A stretch of 64,000 nucleotides of DNA from Echinococcus granulosus (taxonomy: Eukaryota > Platyhelminthes > Cestoda > Cyclophyllidea > Taeniidae). A program made the translations under genes and the position numbers. Where the stretch lies: the NCBI RefSeq assembly GCF_000524195.1, contig NW_020170434.1:351827-415826 (forward strand), written 5' to 3'. The notes below the pieces were generated by a model. That model was not told where the DNA came from, made no database searches, and saw only the letters and a program-made list of their open reading frames with translations. Shown here piece after piece: positions 1-12,558 of the stretch (within the stretch, counting starts at the first letter, position 1; every line of letters begins with the position of its first letter).

Positions 1-1575
1 AGAATAGGCGTTAACGTGGACTGTGTTATTCCCTTCTAGACACAACGCATCATTTCTGTGTCTCCCAGTGGGAAAATATTTTAAATAACACACTCTAATG
101 TTTGTTATTTCCACGGTTGTTTTGAGCATGGTAAAGAGCTTCCTACAGCTACTCTGGTTTGCTACAAAAAAATGGTAAGCTAACATTTGGAATCACTTAA
201 ATGAACTGATTTTACACTCTCACGCTAAATTTTCCACCCGGCCGCCTTACCATAAAAAGTTAATTCATTTAAGAATCAAGAATTTGTCCACCATCTCCAT
301 ACGCCAACGCGTCTATCATCGAGGCAGTTAGACCTAATCCTCGCATTTCACATCTACTTCCCTTTCCTAGGTTAATCCATCCATCCATGCGTTCATGGTG
401 TACTCAAATTGAATCCGCAACTTTTGTCGTATTCTCACCTCAGAAACCAGTATTAGCCTTCCTCCATCAATCCCTCTTTCTGTGAATATATTATCGTAGC
501 CTTTAAACTATTGTACGCTTTTTAAATGCACCTTTAATGATTCCATAATCTGCTTTTTTAGTGCTAATTGTTAGAGAATTTATGGGTCTCAGAAGCTGTT
601 AGTCTTTTTGTCAGAGGGCTTTTTGTTAACTGCTTCTTAAAATGGATTCCCTTCTACTGAAAGGTTTCCCAACTTTTTTTAATAGAAATATAGGCAAAAT
701 GCTTTGTTTTTAAATACATCGGTAGAATTTGTTCAATTTCCACTATTTGCCTAGATTTTTACACACTTATCAAATCTGTAAAATCTGAAAAATTAGGGAG
801 TTTTGAATGCAGTTTGTTCCAAATTCTTGCTTACTTCGCAGGTGGAAACAAAATTTACTGACAAGGTGGCATTTGCACTGAGCGGTGGGACCTTTTCACT
901 AGGAAAATTTTCTTTTCACGCGGATAAATTTTCTCCTCAGACATTTCATCCGCGGCCCCCTGACCTTTACTAAATTAAATGTGAGTGGTTTTTACTTCTT
1001 CACTTATCCACTCACTTATGAATTAATGAATTTTTGGAAAAGTGCTGTCTGCACAGAGAACATCTGTAGATAAATGGTGCTGAAAAGTGGAAAAAATTGG
1101 AATAGTAATGCTTTCATCGCTATTTCAGCTGTTTTTTCACTTCTACGAGGACCATCATAGCATCCACAGTAGCCATTGGGCTCATCAACGCGGCTTTGAC
1201 GAGAACAACCTCATCTTTAGTAGAAAACTTGGTCTTCAACTAACACTGATTGGGAAATGTCACTATGTTGCTCTTCTGGCTTTATTTCTAATATATTGCT
1301 TCTATGCTACTGTGATGCCTTAGGAAAATTTCGACGGCTTCCAACGTATTTATTGGTGAAGGAATGGAATTTTAGCACATGCTGGAGCTTCAATTAGTCT
1401 TTTTTTGAAGCAAACTTGAGTATCCGCAGGAGGCTCCTTACCATGCTAATAACAATCTTAAAAATAACAAACATCAGAGCGTGTTATTTAAAATGTTTTC
1501 CAACTGGGAGACACAGGAATGATGCGTTGTAACTCGAAGTAAATAGCAGAGTCTCATGTTTACTTCCCCACTGTC
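1..1575. repeat. Long imperfect inverted repeat (arms about 1-190 and 1400-1575)
   Basis: The reverse complement of the window start matches the stretch around 1405-1560. The best block pairs 41-97 with 1477-1533 at roughly 90 percent identity over 57 bases; both contain the words GACACAG.AATGATGCGTTGT and GTTATTTAAAAT. Similarity continues inward (ACCATGCT at 126-133 against 1440-1447, and AGCAAAC near 1410) and outward to the window edge with more mismatches. About 1.2 kb of unrelated AT-rich sequence lies between the arms. This looks like the end of a DNA-transposon or MITE-like element, or two head-to-head copies of a repeat. I see no transposase frame inside. The left end is cut by the window, so the true terminus and any target duplication cannot be seen. 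Confidence 0.7.
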
Positions 1576-4500
1576 CATTCTACCTCTCATGTGATTGTGT
1601 AGTGAGGCAATGCAAATGCCAATGAATGGAGATGATTGCGTGCAGCAGAAATGAAAATGGGGAGGAGTAGGGGGGGTGCAATGTTTCTCCTCTTTTCCCA
1701 ATCCCACTCCCTCCCTCTCTCCCTCCATCCCTCCCTCCTTCCGTGGGTCTCGCCATCTCTCCAGTCATCCATCTCACCCTCGTGTCCTGCCTAAGCACCC
1801 ATTGTCAACGGTTCGATGAATCGTGGACCATTCTTAGGGAGGAGCAGTACCTGCACACCCTTAAGTTGCATGGAATACAATGGAGGGGACTGATCGCGGC
1901 CCTTTTGCATTGGTCACCAGTACAAGAACAATTGCATCGCCAGTGCACCACACTCACACATGCACACACACACAAAGCGTGCACGGTGATGTAGGATGAA
2001 GTGCTGTGTGGTGTGGAGGTGTGGAGTGGAGGGAGGATGGGTCATGTGAGGATAACCGATGATGTGTTGTGGTGTGTGGTTTGATAAGGCATGACGTGAT
2101 GCGTTGGTTTCGACCGAGTGTTGCCAAACACACGAGAGTGGCATTTTGCATCATAGGTTAGTCAAGCTGTCAGCCTGCCAGCCAGTCAGCTGGCCATGGG
2201 GCAGTGGCGAGTGCACGGTGTGTTGTGATAGTGAAAGCAAAAGAAGTGTAGAACAGACTTACCATCTTCCAGACACACTGTCAGCTCGTAGTGGATGGGG
2301 GGGGGGGCGTCTGCTGAGAATGACACTCACGACCTTTTCTGCTGATGCAGCTGACATCAGCACTCAATTGAGGCACTGTTGCGAATTACTCTCCACACGT
2401 TGCTCTGAAGGCGGTTTGACCAACAGGCACATTCCGTTCTTTTTTTTGTTCCCTTCTTTTTTATTCTCTTCCGGCCTGTTCTGTTCAAGGTAAGGGCCTT
2501 CCTCCCTAATGTGACAAACAGCCTGCCTCCGAGCAAATAGCCACCTAGTTTAAATACTTTGCGTTGAACCAGAGGAGAAGCTGTTGCACTGTTCTAGGCC
2601 GATTAAAGGGAATTCTTGCAGAAGGTGATTTTTCTTTGCCTGCATTGTGTTCAACCGCCACCTACTGGTATAAGGAAACCGAGTAGTAGGAAATAAGAGA
2701 GCTAGAACACCATGAGATGTACCATGCCAATTGACTGATGCATATCTCTGCTTTACTGCGCAACGCTATCTGTAGTAAGATTCCCCCTTAAAATATTTTA
2801 ACCTCCTGGTGCTACTCATAATTAAACCCCAACTTTTTTTCCATAAATTTCTTGCATATACATTCCCTCCTTTTAAAAAAGCTATTTAACCACCATTAAA
2901 ATGACTGCTAATTCATCGGATTCCCTTCACTTAAGCTCCTACTCCTTTTCGAAACTCTCCAAATGCAATTAACTAATACTTGCCGAAAAAAAAATGATGA
3001 GAGGAGCAAGCCCTTTGCCTTTTAATCCTTTAGTCCACTACCACTTTCTCTTCTCTGTCTTACTCTCCCCTCCGTCGAATGTCAAAACTGTCACCGAAAC
3101 ACCATTACTGCCGCCGCTGCCGCTGCCGCTGCCATCGCCACCCTTAATGGCTTGTCCAGGCTTGTCATTTTGCCGACGCTTCTTATTGGTTCGATGATAG
3201 TGTTCAGGGCTGCCCGACTGTCTGAAAGAGGCAACTTTCCAACGTCAGCCAGGCGGAGAGAGAAAGAGACGGAGGTTAATAAAAGGAAGAATGGAATTCG
3301 ATAGCATAAAAAGTGCAATAATTATGAAAACCATGTAGTACCTATTAATGCGTGCAGTTGTCATGACATTCATGGGCTCAGTAGCAGGGGCAATTGTTGG
3401 TTGCAGTAGTTCATTTCATGAAAAGTAATAAGAGAACCCAATTTACCGCAAATTTATTAGAGATGTTATTAAGTTCGCTATTGTAGAAAAATCACACTGT
3501 GTGATTTAATTCGTTTCAAATCGCGCCTTAACCATCCGTGATCTTCAATCGCTATGATGTCTATCAAAGTTCCGTTTGAGTGGCAAGACGTACGTTGCCA
3601 TGGCCTCACATCTCTCCTTTATGGAATTGGCAAAATTCAACTCCTTCATATCTGTCCTTTTTTCCTGTCCAAAAGTGAGTTAAGCCACTGAAATCCAACT
3701 CAGTATCTTGCACTTAGCGTCAAGAAGTTTCAATTCTGACAAATAGGTGTTGCGAATGGAAGTGGTTTGGATTCCATGTAAGGGGTGGATTTGAAATGGG
3801 GCGCCATAGAAGGAAATTTCATCGCTATTAAAGCACAGTGAGTTATTGGTACAAAACAACAACTTTGGTTTTTTTTTGATGAAATACAAGCTGCACTCAA
3901 TTAACTGCTGCACACATATGCGATGCGCGAGCTCAAGTGAGAAAGCACTGGCGTCACGTATATGTGACGCTGGGAAAGAATATGTTCAGTATTTTGGAAC
4001 ACAGAAAGGGTTATTCTATACCATAAATTTTTGCTATAAATAAATTTAACAATAACTGTGAAAATTTCGAACCTTGAACATAGCAACCTTGGAATGCTGT
4101 GAGGTTCTACCCGAGACAGGAAGTTAACAAATGACCAAAAAAGTTTACGTGGCTTTTGTTAGGTCTTGATGAAATTACCTTCATTTCATAGGACAGTGGT
4201 TGAACCTAGTAAAAGTGAGTAGAGACTATTGGGTTTGTGAACCCGCAGAGGCCTCTTCTCTAACTTATTCTCCACCATTTAGAGAAGGTGCTGTAGCGAA
4301 AATTTCATCCAAGAATGGTTTAAGCAAGTAAATCGGTTCCGCCATGATGAAATACTCAAAGATGGGTGTGACAGCACAGCGAGGAGGGAAGCTTAGCCAT
4401 TCTTAATTGAAGCAAATAATTATATGGGCAGACTGAATGACTAACTGGCTTAGATGTGATTAAAAAATAGCTTTTGGGTACATTGCAGTGTTCGCCATCA

Positions 4501-6443
4501 GAGACTTTCATTTGTTCAACACAATTGGACAGTATGCGGAAAATACCTCGTCTTTGATAAGTACCTAGGATTAGTCAAATCCGCTGGAGAAAAGTGTTTT
4601 TCTAAAAATAGAAAAACCAGACACGATCCTTCACATTGCATTAACAAAAGTCTCCATTAAAAAATGCACAGTTCAGTTTGGATGGGAGAGGGAGAGAGAG
4701 AGACGCTCTCATCCTTCTTTCTTTGCATTCCCTTCCATATTTCTCAGACCTTGTAATGACTGTCACATTTTTGTGACATTTAAAACCATATAATTGCATG
4801 GGAAAGAGAATGGACGGATGAAATATGATCGTGGGAAGCGGATTGGAGAGTGATTACTTGTTCTCCTCTAGAGGCATAAATTGGCATCACGGTGAGAAAG
4901 GAGTACCTTTTGCACTGATGGGTATTCCAAAGAGTTATTAGTATGCAAATGTTTTTGTAGCCTTTTTGAATTAATGCAGTAATACCTGCATGTCCACGTC
5001 AGTAGATATTAAGAACAATTTAAGGTTTATGCTCTTATCAGTCGGCAAATGTAGCAGAACATCTCTTAAAAAAACAGTAAATATAAAAATGAATGGGTAG
5101 ATGAAAAACGTGAATAAAAAAGATAGAAAAAATTGTGATTCAAGATCTTCACAGTAAGGCAAAATACGTGATTCAGGTCGATGGGTGGATGGATGGATGG
5201 ATAGATGCGTGGACAAGTGATAGATTAATTTTATGCGGACGGAAGCATAGTAAAATAAAAAGATTAGTGTCCCAAGCCATACCATGTCTAAAAAAGGATT
5301 TTTTAGAATTTGACAATAGGAACATCTAGTTTTCAGTCATTTTCTAGGCTTTATTTGCAATAGAGGGTCTCGATTTTGGGGACAGATCCTACAACTCGGC
5401 AAACACTGATTGCACTAGGCGCTATAACGAATCATCTACACACAAGGCAATTGTTAAATCAGTGAACTTTGGATGTGTGGACCCCGAATGTATCTTTTTG
5501 AATGTGTTTGATTTACCTTCGACGCCCCGATACAAGACGTGCATAAAAGTCACCCACTAATTTATCTGTATCCTAGATTTGCACCTTTTTTATATCCCTT
5601 GTACTTCTCAGCTCATAAATTTGTCGTATGTTTACCATAATAAAGGGGAAAAAGTAGTGCCTACTAACCACACAATCTTTAAACACGTTCTCCACTAGAG
5701 TCACAGGCATGTGACGACGTAGTTTTTTGCCTGAGTTTTTATTTCTCAAACGTCTAACCAGTTGAATAACAGATTTACAAAAGCAAGAAATGGCAACAAT
5801 TCTTGACACATCAGGCCAATAAACATGCAGACTCTAATAGTCGTTTACTTTGGCGACTCCATTAGTGCCAAGTAAATGTCTGGTCTCATGGGGTCGCTTA
5901 AATAACCTCCTACTAATAAGTAGTACAATTAGGTCGAGATTTTTACTACCTAAACAAGGTAAGAAATTATCGACACCTAGTCATGTTGCGTATAGGCTTA
6001 ATACAAATTATTGCTTTTAAGCTAATTTGACGAAGATATTTATGAATAATGAGGACCAAACAGGGGAGAACAACCTTCTGTCAAACGATGGTTACTGTGG
6101 CAAGGTGAGCGCTCTCCCCCAGTCAGATAAAAAGTTTGAAGACCAACGAGCCGATGTAATAGATGTCCAACTCCCCGGATATCCAGGTGGCAGCTTCTTT
6201 GTTAATGAGTAACGAAGGGGAGTTTATGCCAACGTCTGTTCCTCTCACCTGGCTCCTCTACTCGGGGAGCTCGGACCTAAAACGCCAAAAATGTGACCAT
6301 TTGGAAGCCTTCATAGCAATAAAGGCGCCAAAAAATTTTAAGTCTAACTCCTTAAAAATGAGGCAGATTTAAGCACATTTATTGCACTTCTGCATACAAT
6401 GGCAAATAGGGCCATCAGTTCTGTTACATTGTTATGATTTTCC
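1576..6443. other. Intergenic, no gene recognised
   Basis: No frame here resembles a known family or joins to another exon with plausible splice sites. Short low-complexity patches are visible: a CT-rich tract at 1690-1740, CA/GT-rich sequence at about 1945-2090, a run of G near 2298-2308, a GCCGCT run at 3110-3135, and a GGATGGAT tetranucleotide run at 5185-5205. The rest is unremarkable AT-rich sequence. Untranslated ends of the minus-strand gene that stops at 6444 may lie in the last few hundred bases. Confidence 0.5.
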
Positions 6444-9400
6444 TCATCTCACGGACACAGATTGATTCCTTTTCTGTCTACGCTCTCTTTCACTTTGTCC
6501 ACTGCGGAAAACGCTCCAAAATTTAGCTGTTAGACTTGAAAATCCTTTACTCTTTGGTTTTTTTGAAGCTGAATGGCTGAAATTCCTTTCCAAATCACTT
6601 GGAGGTGCAAGTTCAATGGATCCGAGAAATGGCAGACCAAGACCTTCTGAAATGGTTTGCAGAACGAGACCTGCTAGTTGACGACGCAATAATTTGGGTC
6701 CGAAACCCGCTGTCGATGGTGGCGGTACGGCTAAAACGTTCTTCATATGATGGAGGGGTTGCAGCTCGTCTGAGGATAGACTTCCATCCATAGGAATGGT
6801 AAAAGCAGCACCAGAAAGGGTCTGATTACGCAGAGCCATAGCAAGAGCGGCGAAACTAAAATTTTCAACAGGAGAGGTTGAAATGAAGATGCCTGTGGGT
6901 TTGAAGTAACGGAAGTCCTCCTCTTGAAGAATGAATCTGGAGCGTTTGGTGGATTTTTGACGAATAGGGGACCGTGACCTAAGGGCTTTGGAGAGAGAGG
7001 CTCGGCGATCGCTGCAGTCGTCCATGATGATTACGACGTCACTGTTTTGTAGGAAGGTTGGCATTTTAGGCTCAAAATCGATTCCAGTGATGCCCGATCT
7101 ATGACAAATAATGGAAATTAGTCACACTTGTGGTGTTTTAAGGAGGGTCGGTGGATTTTTCTTAAGAATTAACAAATAAGGCGTTAAATGAGTGGCTAAG
7201 CAATAGGATATGAAGAGGTCCTGAAGGAATAGACGAACCATACCTTGAGTCTGTGAATGTGAAATAAGTGATTGATTTCCTCGACTCATAATGAACTTGT
7301 ATTAGTTTAATAGATCCAGGACGAATCAGTGAGAATGATTAAATGTGTGATTTGATAATCAGTTTAACAAATCTAGGATGAATGGATTTGAAAGTGCTCG
7401 GGTGATAAAATAATTGACTGATTTTAGAACAACTAGACTGACTTAGGTTTGATAAAACGAAGTCGGATGGATCTGGATGTATGAGTCCAAGGTAAGTTAG
7501 CAGAGAAATGTTAGGGCAATAAATATGAAAAGGTGTCCTGTCTGATTAAAAGAGCGGGTGGATATGTCATTTGCGGAAGGCTTTTTCAAAGCAGTTCCTA
7601 CCAATGCTAGATATGATATTAGGAAAAATGATTTTAGTACAAAAGGTGATAAAAGTCAACGTTCTAGAGATGTACAACACTCCACAATTAGTTCCGGATA
7701 GATCAATGAACAGGTGGATAGGAGGTCCATAAAAGGACCCAAAGAGAACGAAATAATTAACTCAGAATTGATTTGTGAGTGGATCTAGGACGTAACCATA
7801 ATAAGTGGGTAGATAAAGGACAGATATAGTGATGGATAAAAGGATATAACTCTGACAGGTGGATGAATGAATGGATGGATGGACCTGATATAATGGGCAC
7901 ATATAGAGTGGGTAGGACAAAAATGAAATGACTTTACAACGGGTGTGAAGGTAATTAAATTGACCAAGTATGTTTGAAAATGTCATGGATGAGTAAAAAT
8001 GGCTAAAAGGATGGATTAGTGGTGGGTGGACATGATTACTTGGAAAAAACGAGTTTGGAGTTTGAAGACTAAACAAACAACCGGGTGAGCGTGTCGATTT
8101 ATGGTGGAACCGAGTAGCATTCAGGCATTGATAAGTGAATCCTTGTTAAAAAATCAACAGATAGATGGTGCAAGGATAATAAAATAGGTCTGAAATAGGG
8201 AAACATCCAATGAAGTGAATGAGTCTAGGGTGAGCAAAACATGGTGAATGGATTGAAATCCCAGCTACGTTAGGCAAAGGGACGATAACCATAAAAAATA
8301 TATCGATAATTTGCGAGATGTGTCAGTCTATTTAGAAGCTCTAAGTGGACCATTAACCTGTGGCTAGACCCAAGATAGGTGTATCTGGAATGGCTGAATC
8401 TACCAAACTGTTTAGAATAGATGACTAGAAATATATAATGTTGACCTACTTATTACGGAATAAGTAGCAAACAAAACAATAAATACTGACAGCGGATGTC
8501 TCTGATGGTACATCACCCTCATGCCAAATCCGTTTTTAAGTAGAAATGCCATCTCTCTCGCAGAGTCCGTTATCAGACCCAGAAATCCTACAACAACCTC
8601 CCGGAGCGATTTCTGGCACAACTGAGGACTTCCATAAGGCCCTGATAGGCATATCCAATTGGAAGGTCGGAAACCATAACGCTCCGTAGGATGGGTTGCG
8701 AGGGTGAGACTCGTTGGTGGAGCTGTCGTAGATAGTGCAGCGGGTGGAGAAAAAGCATTTCGGTTTTGAGTCAATGATTGTGACATATTTGCTGGACGTC
8801 TGGGAAGCTGAAGAACAGGGGCTGACGTTGACTTTGCTGATGTTAGTGGAGGGGAAGGAGGAGGAGGAGGCGGAGGAAGTGGAGATGGTAAATGTAGGTC
8901 ATATTGGAAGAAATTTACCAGAGGCACTGGAACTTCTGAAATTTAAAGCCAAGAAGGGGCGAAAACTCAGATTTCGCTTTTAACCAGCGTAAAGGTGTTT
9001 ATTTATTGCATGCGACGAAACTCTGATACCCTGACACTTAACACCAAAGCAGTAATGATTAAGAAGATCATCCTGATGACGCTCAGCCATGTTGACAAAT
9101 CCTTCAAAGTCAAATTTTACCAGACATTAGTCAAACGCCACCGATTGGCAGAACAGTAGCACAATCCACAGCCACATTACCTAAACTTATAAAGTTTATC
9201 TAAAAATGTTTGAACAAGCGCCTTGTTTAGTTCCTTAGTCCCGCATCAGTTTGATTATTAAGCAGGAAAGCATCCATCGTGAAAGGATTCGCCTGATGCC
9301 TTGATCGTGCGTCTATTTTTCATAGCAGAATAATGCCTTGTTCATCCCACCATTGGTAGTCAAATCCTCTCTTTCAAAGACAAATGGGATATTAGCGTTA

Positions 9401-10161
9401 TTATGGTAAAGCAATTTCAAAGTTGTAAGCCCACCTCGGCCGTAGCCTTTTAGTGTCAGGATTAGCAGAGTTAGCAGCAATTCTCTCGTTGCCTCTTCAA
9501 ACATATTTGGCAGGACAGTTACCTTAGAATAAATTACAATGTATATGCAATCTCCTCTAAACTCAAAAATTTAGTCGAAAATTCAGCAAAACTTACAGGG
9601 ATTCCTCTTTTAGCAAAGCTTCTTAAATCCATAAAGGCACTTTCAATTTTGGGTGGATTTTGCTTGCCGAAATGAGGTATTAAGTCGGGCCATGGAAGGG
9701 CCACAACAACACGAAGATTTAGCAATTGCGTTAGCCTCCAGCCTTGAATACATTGGTGTATTTCCACATAGCATGGATTATCCCAATCGCTCTCCATGTT
9801 GGCGTTTTTATCACAGGTTTCTAGAAGTTGCAGAATGTCAGTTCGTTTCCAACCAACTATGGGAATGACTACAGCAACAACATCGTTTTTGAGAGCCGGA
9901 TTGACCTCTAAGTTGAACCACGAGACAGCGCGAGGCCGTCGAAGTGAGTCACTGAGCGGTGGGGAGGGATGGTTGATGGCGAAATGGAGAGCGGCACTGA
10001 AACACTGATTGTCAAGGAGATCGAACAGCGTCTCCTCCGTGGGACACAGAGTCTGCCACTCTAAATTGTAAACCCATCCACTAGGAAGGAGGATGAGAGG
10101 GGTAACTGGAAGGCCCCGATGGTGGAAATCGACTAGTTGAGCCATCCCGTGGATATTTGTC
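6444..10161 (-). CDS. Divergent CtBP-like / D-2-hydroxyacid dehydrogenase-fold protein, probable pseudoenzyme (5' end not found)
   Basis: Four exons join in phase: 10161-9597, 9522-9351, 8935-8512 and 7098-6444, giving about 604 residues plus a missing N-terminus. The order of blocks matches CtBP. First comes LLNLRVVVALPW, then KRGIP joined across an intron to VTVLPNMFEEATRE; CtBP has an LGIAVCNVP-SVEETAD block here. Next is VVVGFLGL with a helix and FGMRVI (Rossmann beta-alpha-beta), then TFLQNSDVVIIM, then YFKPTGIFIST with ALAMALRNQTLSGAAF, then MKNVLAVPPPS. The key residues are gone: the GxGxxG loop reads GLITDS, the catalytic Arg position (TARGG in CtBP) reads STSPV, and the catalytic His position (TPHAAW) reads VPPPST. 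Extra segments are a proline-rich stretch after the hinge and a basic RSRSPIRQKSTKRSR insert. By inference this is a non-enzymatic scaffold or a degenerate transcriptional co-repressor paralogue. The gene is divergent from NDUFB8. The incoming phase requires at least one more 5' exon between 10162 and about 11500. Confidence 0.6.
7140..8400. repeat. Degenerate purine-rich repeat tract inside an intron
   Basis: This intron of the CtBP-like gene (7099-8511) is built largely of short degenerate words such as GGATGAATGG, GGATGGAT, TGATTAAA and GATAAAA on the plus strand, with few pyrimidine runs. It looks like an old decayed tetranucleotide (GGAT or GATA type) satellite. No open frame of interest lies in it; minus-strand frames around 7762-8076 are shadows of the low-complexity sequence. 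Confidence 0.4.
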
Positions 10162-11526
10162 CTGTGAGGAAAAGTGAGTTGGTTTTACCGGTCAAATAAG
10201 CTAATCCGGTTGGGAGAATAAATTTGGCAAATTTTGGTGAAACAATATTACTATATTGAAGTGGTATATTCCTAGTATTTTTGGCATCTATATACATATT
10301 TATTGGTAATGAAATGGTCCGAATATGGCCATAGAAGTAAAAAGGGCAACTTAAAGTTATCAAATTAAAAAATGGCAAAAAATACTGTAAAAAAACATCT
10401 AGCGTATAAAGAACGCCTAGAATTATAGGACTGATGAACAAAGTAGATTAAAGGCCACTTTAGTAAAGTAAATGTCATTAAGGCGGCAACATAATCTATC
10501 TACAAACTTAAAAGGCTTTAGCTTTCATCCAAACAAAAAAATAAAAGAAATAAATGAATTTTGCAACAAAAAGTACAAAAAATTAAAACATAAAGCAAAA
10601 AGAGCTACAAAAAGTATGTAAAGTGCATTAGTGAATTATGTGCATATCAAAACACTATTAGCCTCAAAAATGGGTAAAGAATTTCGCCTCTAAAGTGCTG
10701 TTTTACAGGTATTAAAGACAAAATGGAACATCACAGTAGAAATTATACTTTAATGAAAATTATAATCAGGCTATAAAGGCGGAGTGTCAAAAACAAAATG
10801 GTTTAATACAATAAATACAGAGCGTGTTACAAACCGCAAAAATTGCTTTCAAGACGTAAAAATGTGATAAAATGGATGTCTTGAAACTTATTCGAATGTG
10901 CGGAGATTTACTACCTATTCGTGAATGCAAATTACTGGCAAAACACCCATTTTGTTCCTAAATCACAGTCGTTCCTCTACGATGCCATAGTGGCAGTCAG
11001 ACACGGCAACGACTAGACAAAGTTAAGATGGAAAACGCATTTGACGGCTTAGCATTAGGGCGATTTTCTCTAACTGCATGCGGTACGCGATAACAAACGC
11101 AATTTTTAAATTCGTTCATCGAGAGTAAAATTTAAAACAAATCAAATAAAGTATCGCATAAAAAAGGTTTAAAATAGGTTTACAACACATTTTTCTGTAA
11201 TTTCCACTGAATTCTTTAAACCACAAGGCTCTTAAACTTTGTTACTGCAAATTTTTACTAAAAATTTTTTAAGACATTTTATTGAGGCACGTAAAAGCCT
11301 TAGCGTTTTTCGCCTGGATTTTTTGGAAAATTGATTTAGAAACAGTAAGTTTGACCAATGCAAACTGGTACATTTGCAAAAATAAAATAGCGACACTAGT
11401 TTGTTCATTTATGTTTGAACGAAATACCGTGATTACAATTTAGTGCCATTCAACCCATTTTGACATGTTTTTGTTTATTTCACCCACCGTTAGCTCAAGT
11501 TCAATGAAAGCCGTGCAAATAGCAAG
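10162..11526. other. Divergent intergenic region between the CtBP-like gene and NDUFB8
   Basis: This 1.36 kb stretch is strongly AT-rich. From about 10380 to 10880 the plus strand carries many short A runs and few T runs. It must hold the promoter of NDUFB8 and the unfound first exon or exons and promoter of the minus-strand gene. No TATA box or other signal could be assigned. Confidence 0.4.
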
Positions 11527-12370
11527 ATGGTTCTAATTTGTAGAGGCCCCGGTTTGTTAAGGTTTAGTCTGCCCCTAGTTTCGCAGAAGAATTTCGCTTG
11601 TAAGTGGAATTTTCAGGCGTCCTCGTAACTGATTGGTTTATTTTTCACTTGCTCCAACCCCTTTTGTTTAGTATTACGTAATCTTGATTTAATAGCATTC
11701 CAAATTTGCTTTGTACTTCGTGGTCATGTGCCACAGAAAGTGGGGTTTTGTATTTTCTTAACTCAAGCACCTTGTGCAGTTTTTTGTGCCCTAGAAGAGT
11801 GATGTCGACTGTTCTGGCAGTTTGAAAGTGGCCATGCTTTGTTTTCAGACTGGCACGCAGACTGGAAACCAAAACCCTTTCCCACCACCCCGGCTCAGCG
11901 CGAAGCTGCGGCAAAAAAATACGGCCTCCTGCCTGAGGACTATGAAACCTACGAACCCGACGGGAACTGTCCCGGCGACTATCCCAAGTTAGAACCATTC
12001 AACGAACTTCATCGTGATCCCTACGAACACTATGATTACGGACATTTGAAGAGGAACTATAATGAACCTATTCCTTGGTTCTGGGATTTTTATGGCCCTA
12101 TGGGCTACGACAATTATCAACAGCAACTACGTTACAATGAACCACGCTGGCGAACTCTAATTAGGTTCATCGCTCCAGTGTTTATCCTCTTCCCTCTCTT
12201 CTACCTTGGAGATATGTACAAACTTTTTCGTCCTATGGTATGGAAGCTTTGTCCAGTACCTTCTCCTCTTTACTTTAAAGTGACGAGAGTCTCAACTTCC
12301 CTTTCAGATGCCAAAACAATACCCCTCCAATGGTCGTGATAACTACACCTTCGAGCCAGCTGACGAGTGA
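11527..12370 (+). CDS. NDUFB8: NADH dehydrogenase (ubiquinone) 1 beta subcomplex subunit 8 (ASHI), mitochondrial complex I
   Basis: Three exons, 11527-11599, 11849-12237 and 12308-12370, join in phase to 174 residues, close to the usual 170-190 of the family. Exon 1 starts at the ATG of MVLICRGPGLLRFSLP and is rich in Arg, Leu and Ser without acids, as expected of a mitochondrial presequence. The mature part begins with YWHADWKPKPFP and has the family's acidic, tyrosine-rich matrix region (GLLPEDYETYEPDGNCPGDY; NYNEPIPWFWDFYG). One membrane helix follows at about RFIAPVFILFPLFYLG, then a short polar tail ending NYTFEPADE. The protein is an accessory subunit of the membrane arm of complex I in the inner mitochondrial membrane. 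Introns are 249 and 70 nt with GT-AG ends. Confidence 0.93.
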
Positions 12371-12418
12371 GAACCCCACTCCCGAACTCAGTTAGGAATT
12401 TGTAGTTTTTTGCAGTTT

Positions 12419-12424
12419 AATAAA
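12419..12424 (+). terminator. Polyadenylation signal AATAAA of NDUFB8
   Basis: A canonical AATAAA lies 49 bases after the NDUFB8 stop codon and before the 3' end of the convergent CFDP1 gene. It implies a very short 3' UTR. Confidence 0.75.
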
Positions 12425-12558
12425 TAAGCACTTCAGATTTGTCTGAGGTCTATTTTTTTCCGCGGAACGCGGTTTGCTGATTGCACTCATGTGAAGAGGT
12501 GAGAGGTAAAAATGTACAAATTTTGTGTACACGCGAGGAAGGAGAGGGGAAGGAGAAG

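Noticed and set aside
1945..2090. CA/GT-rich tract as a possible Z-DNA or regulatory element
   Set aside because: It is an ordinary imperfect dinucleotide microsatellite with no associated gene.
2104..2493. Plus-strand frame of 129 codons
   Set aside because: Composition is low-complexity at both ends and nothing resembles a known protein; it is likely a chance frame.
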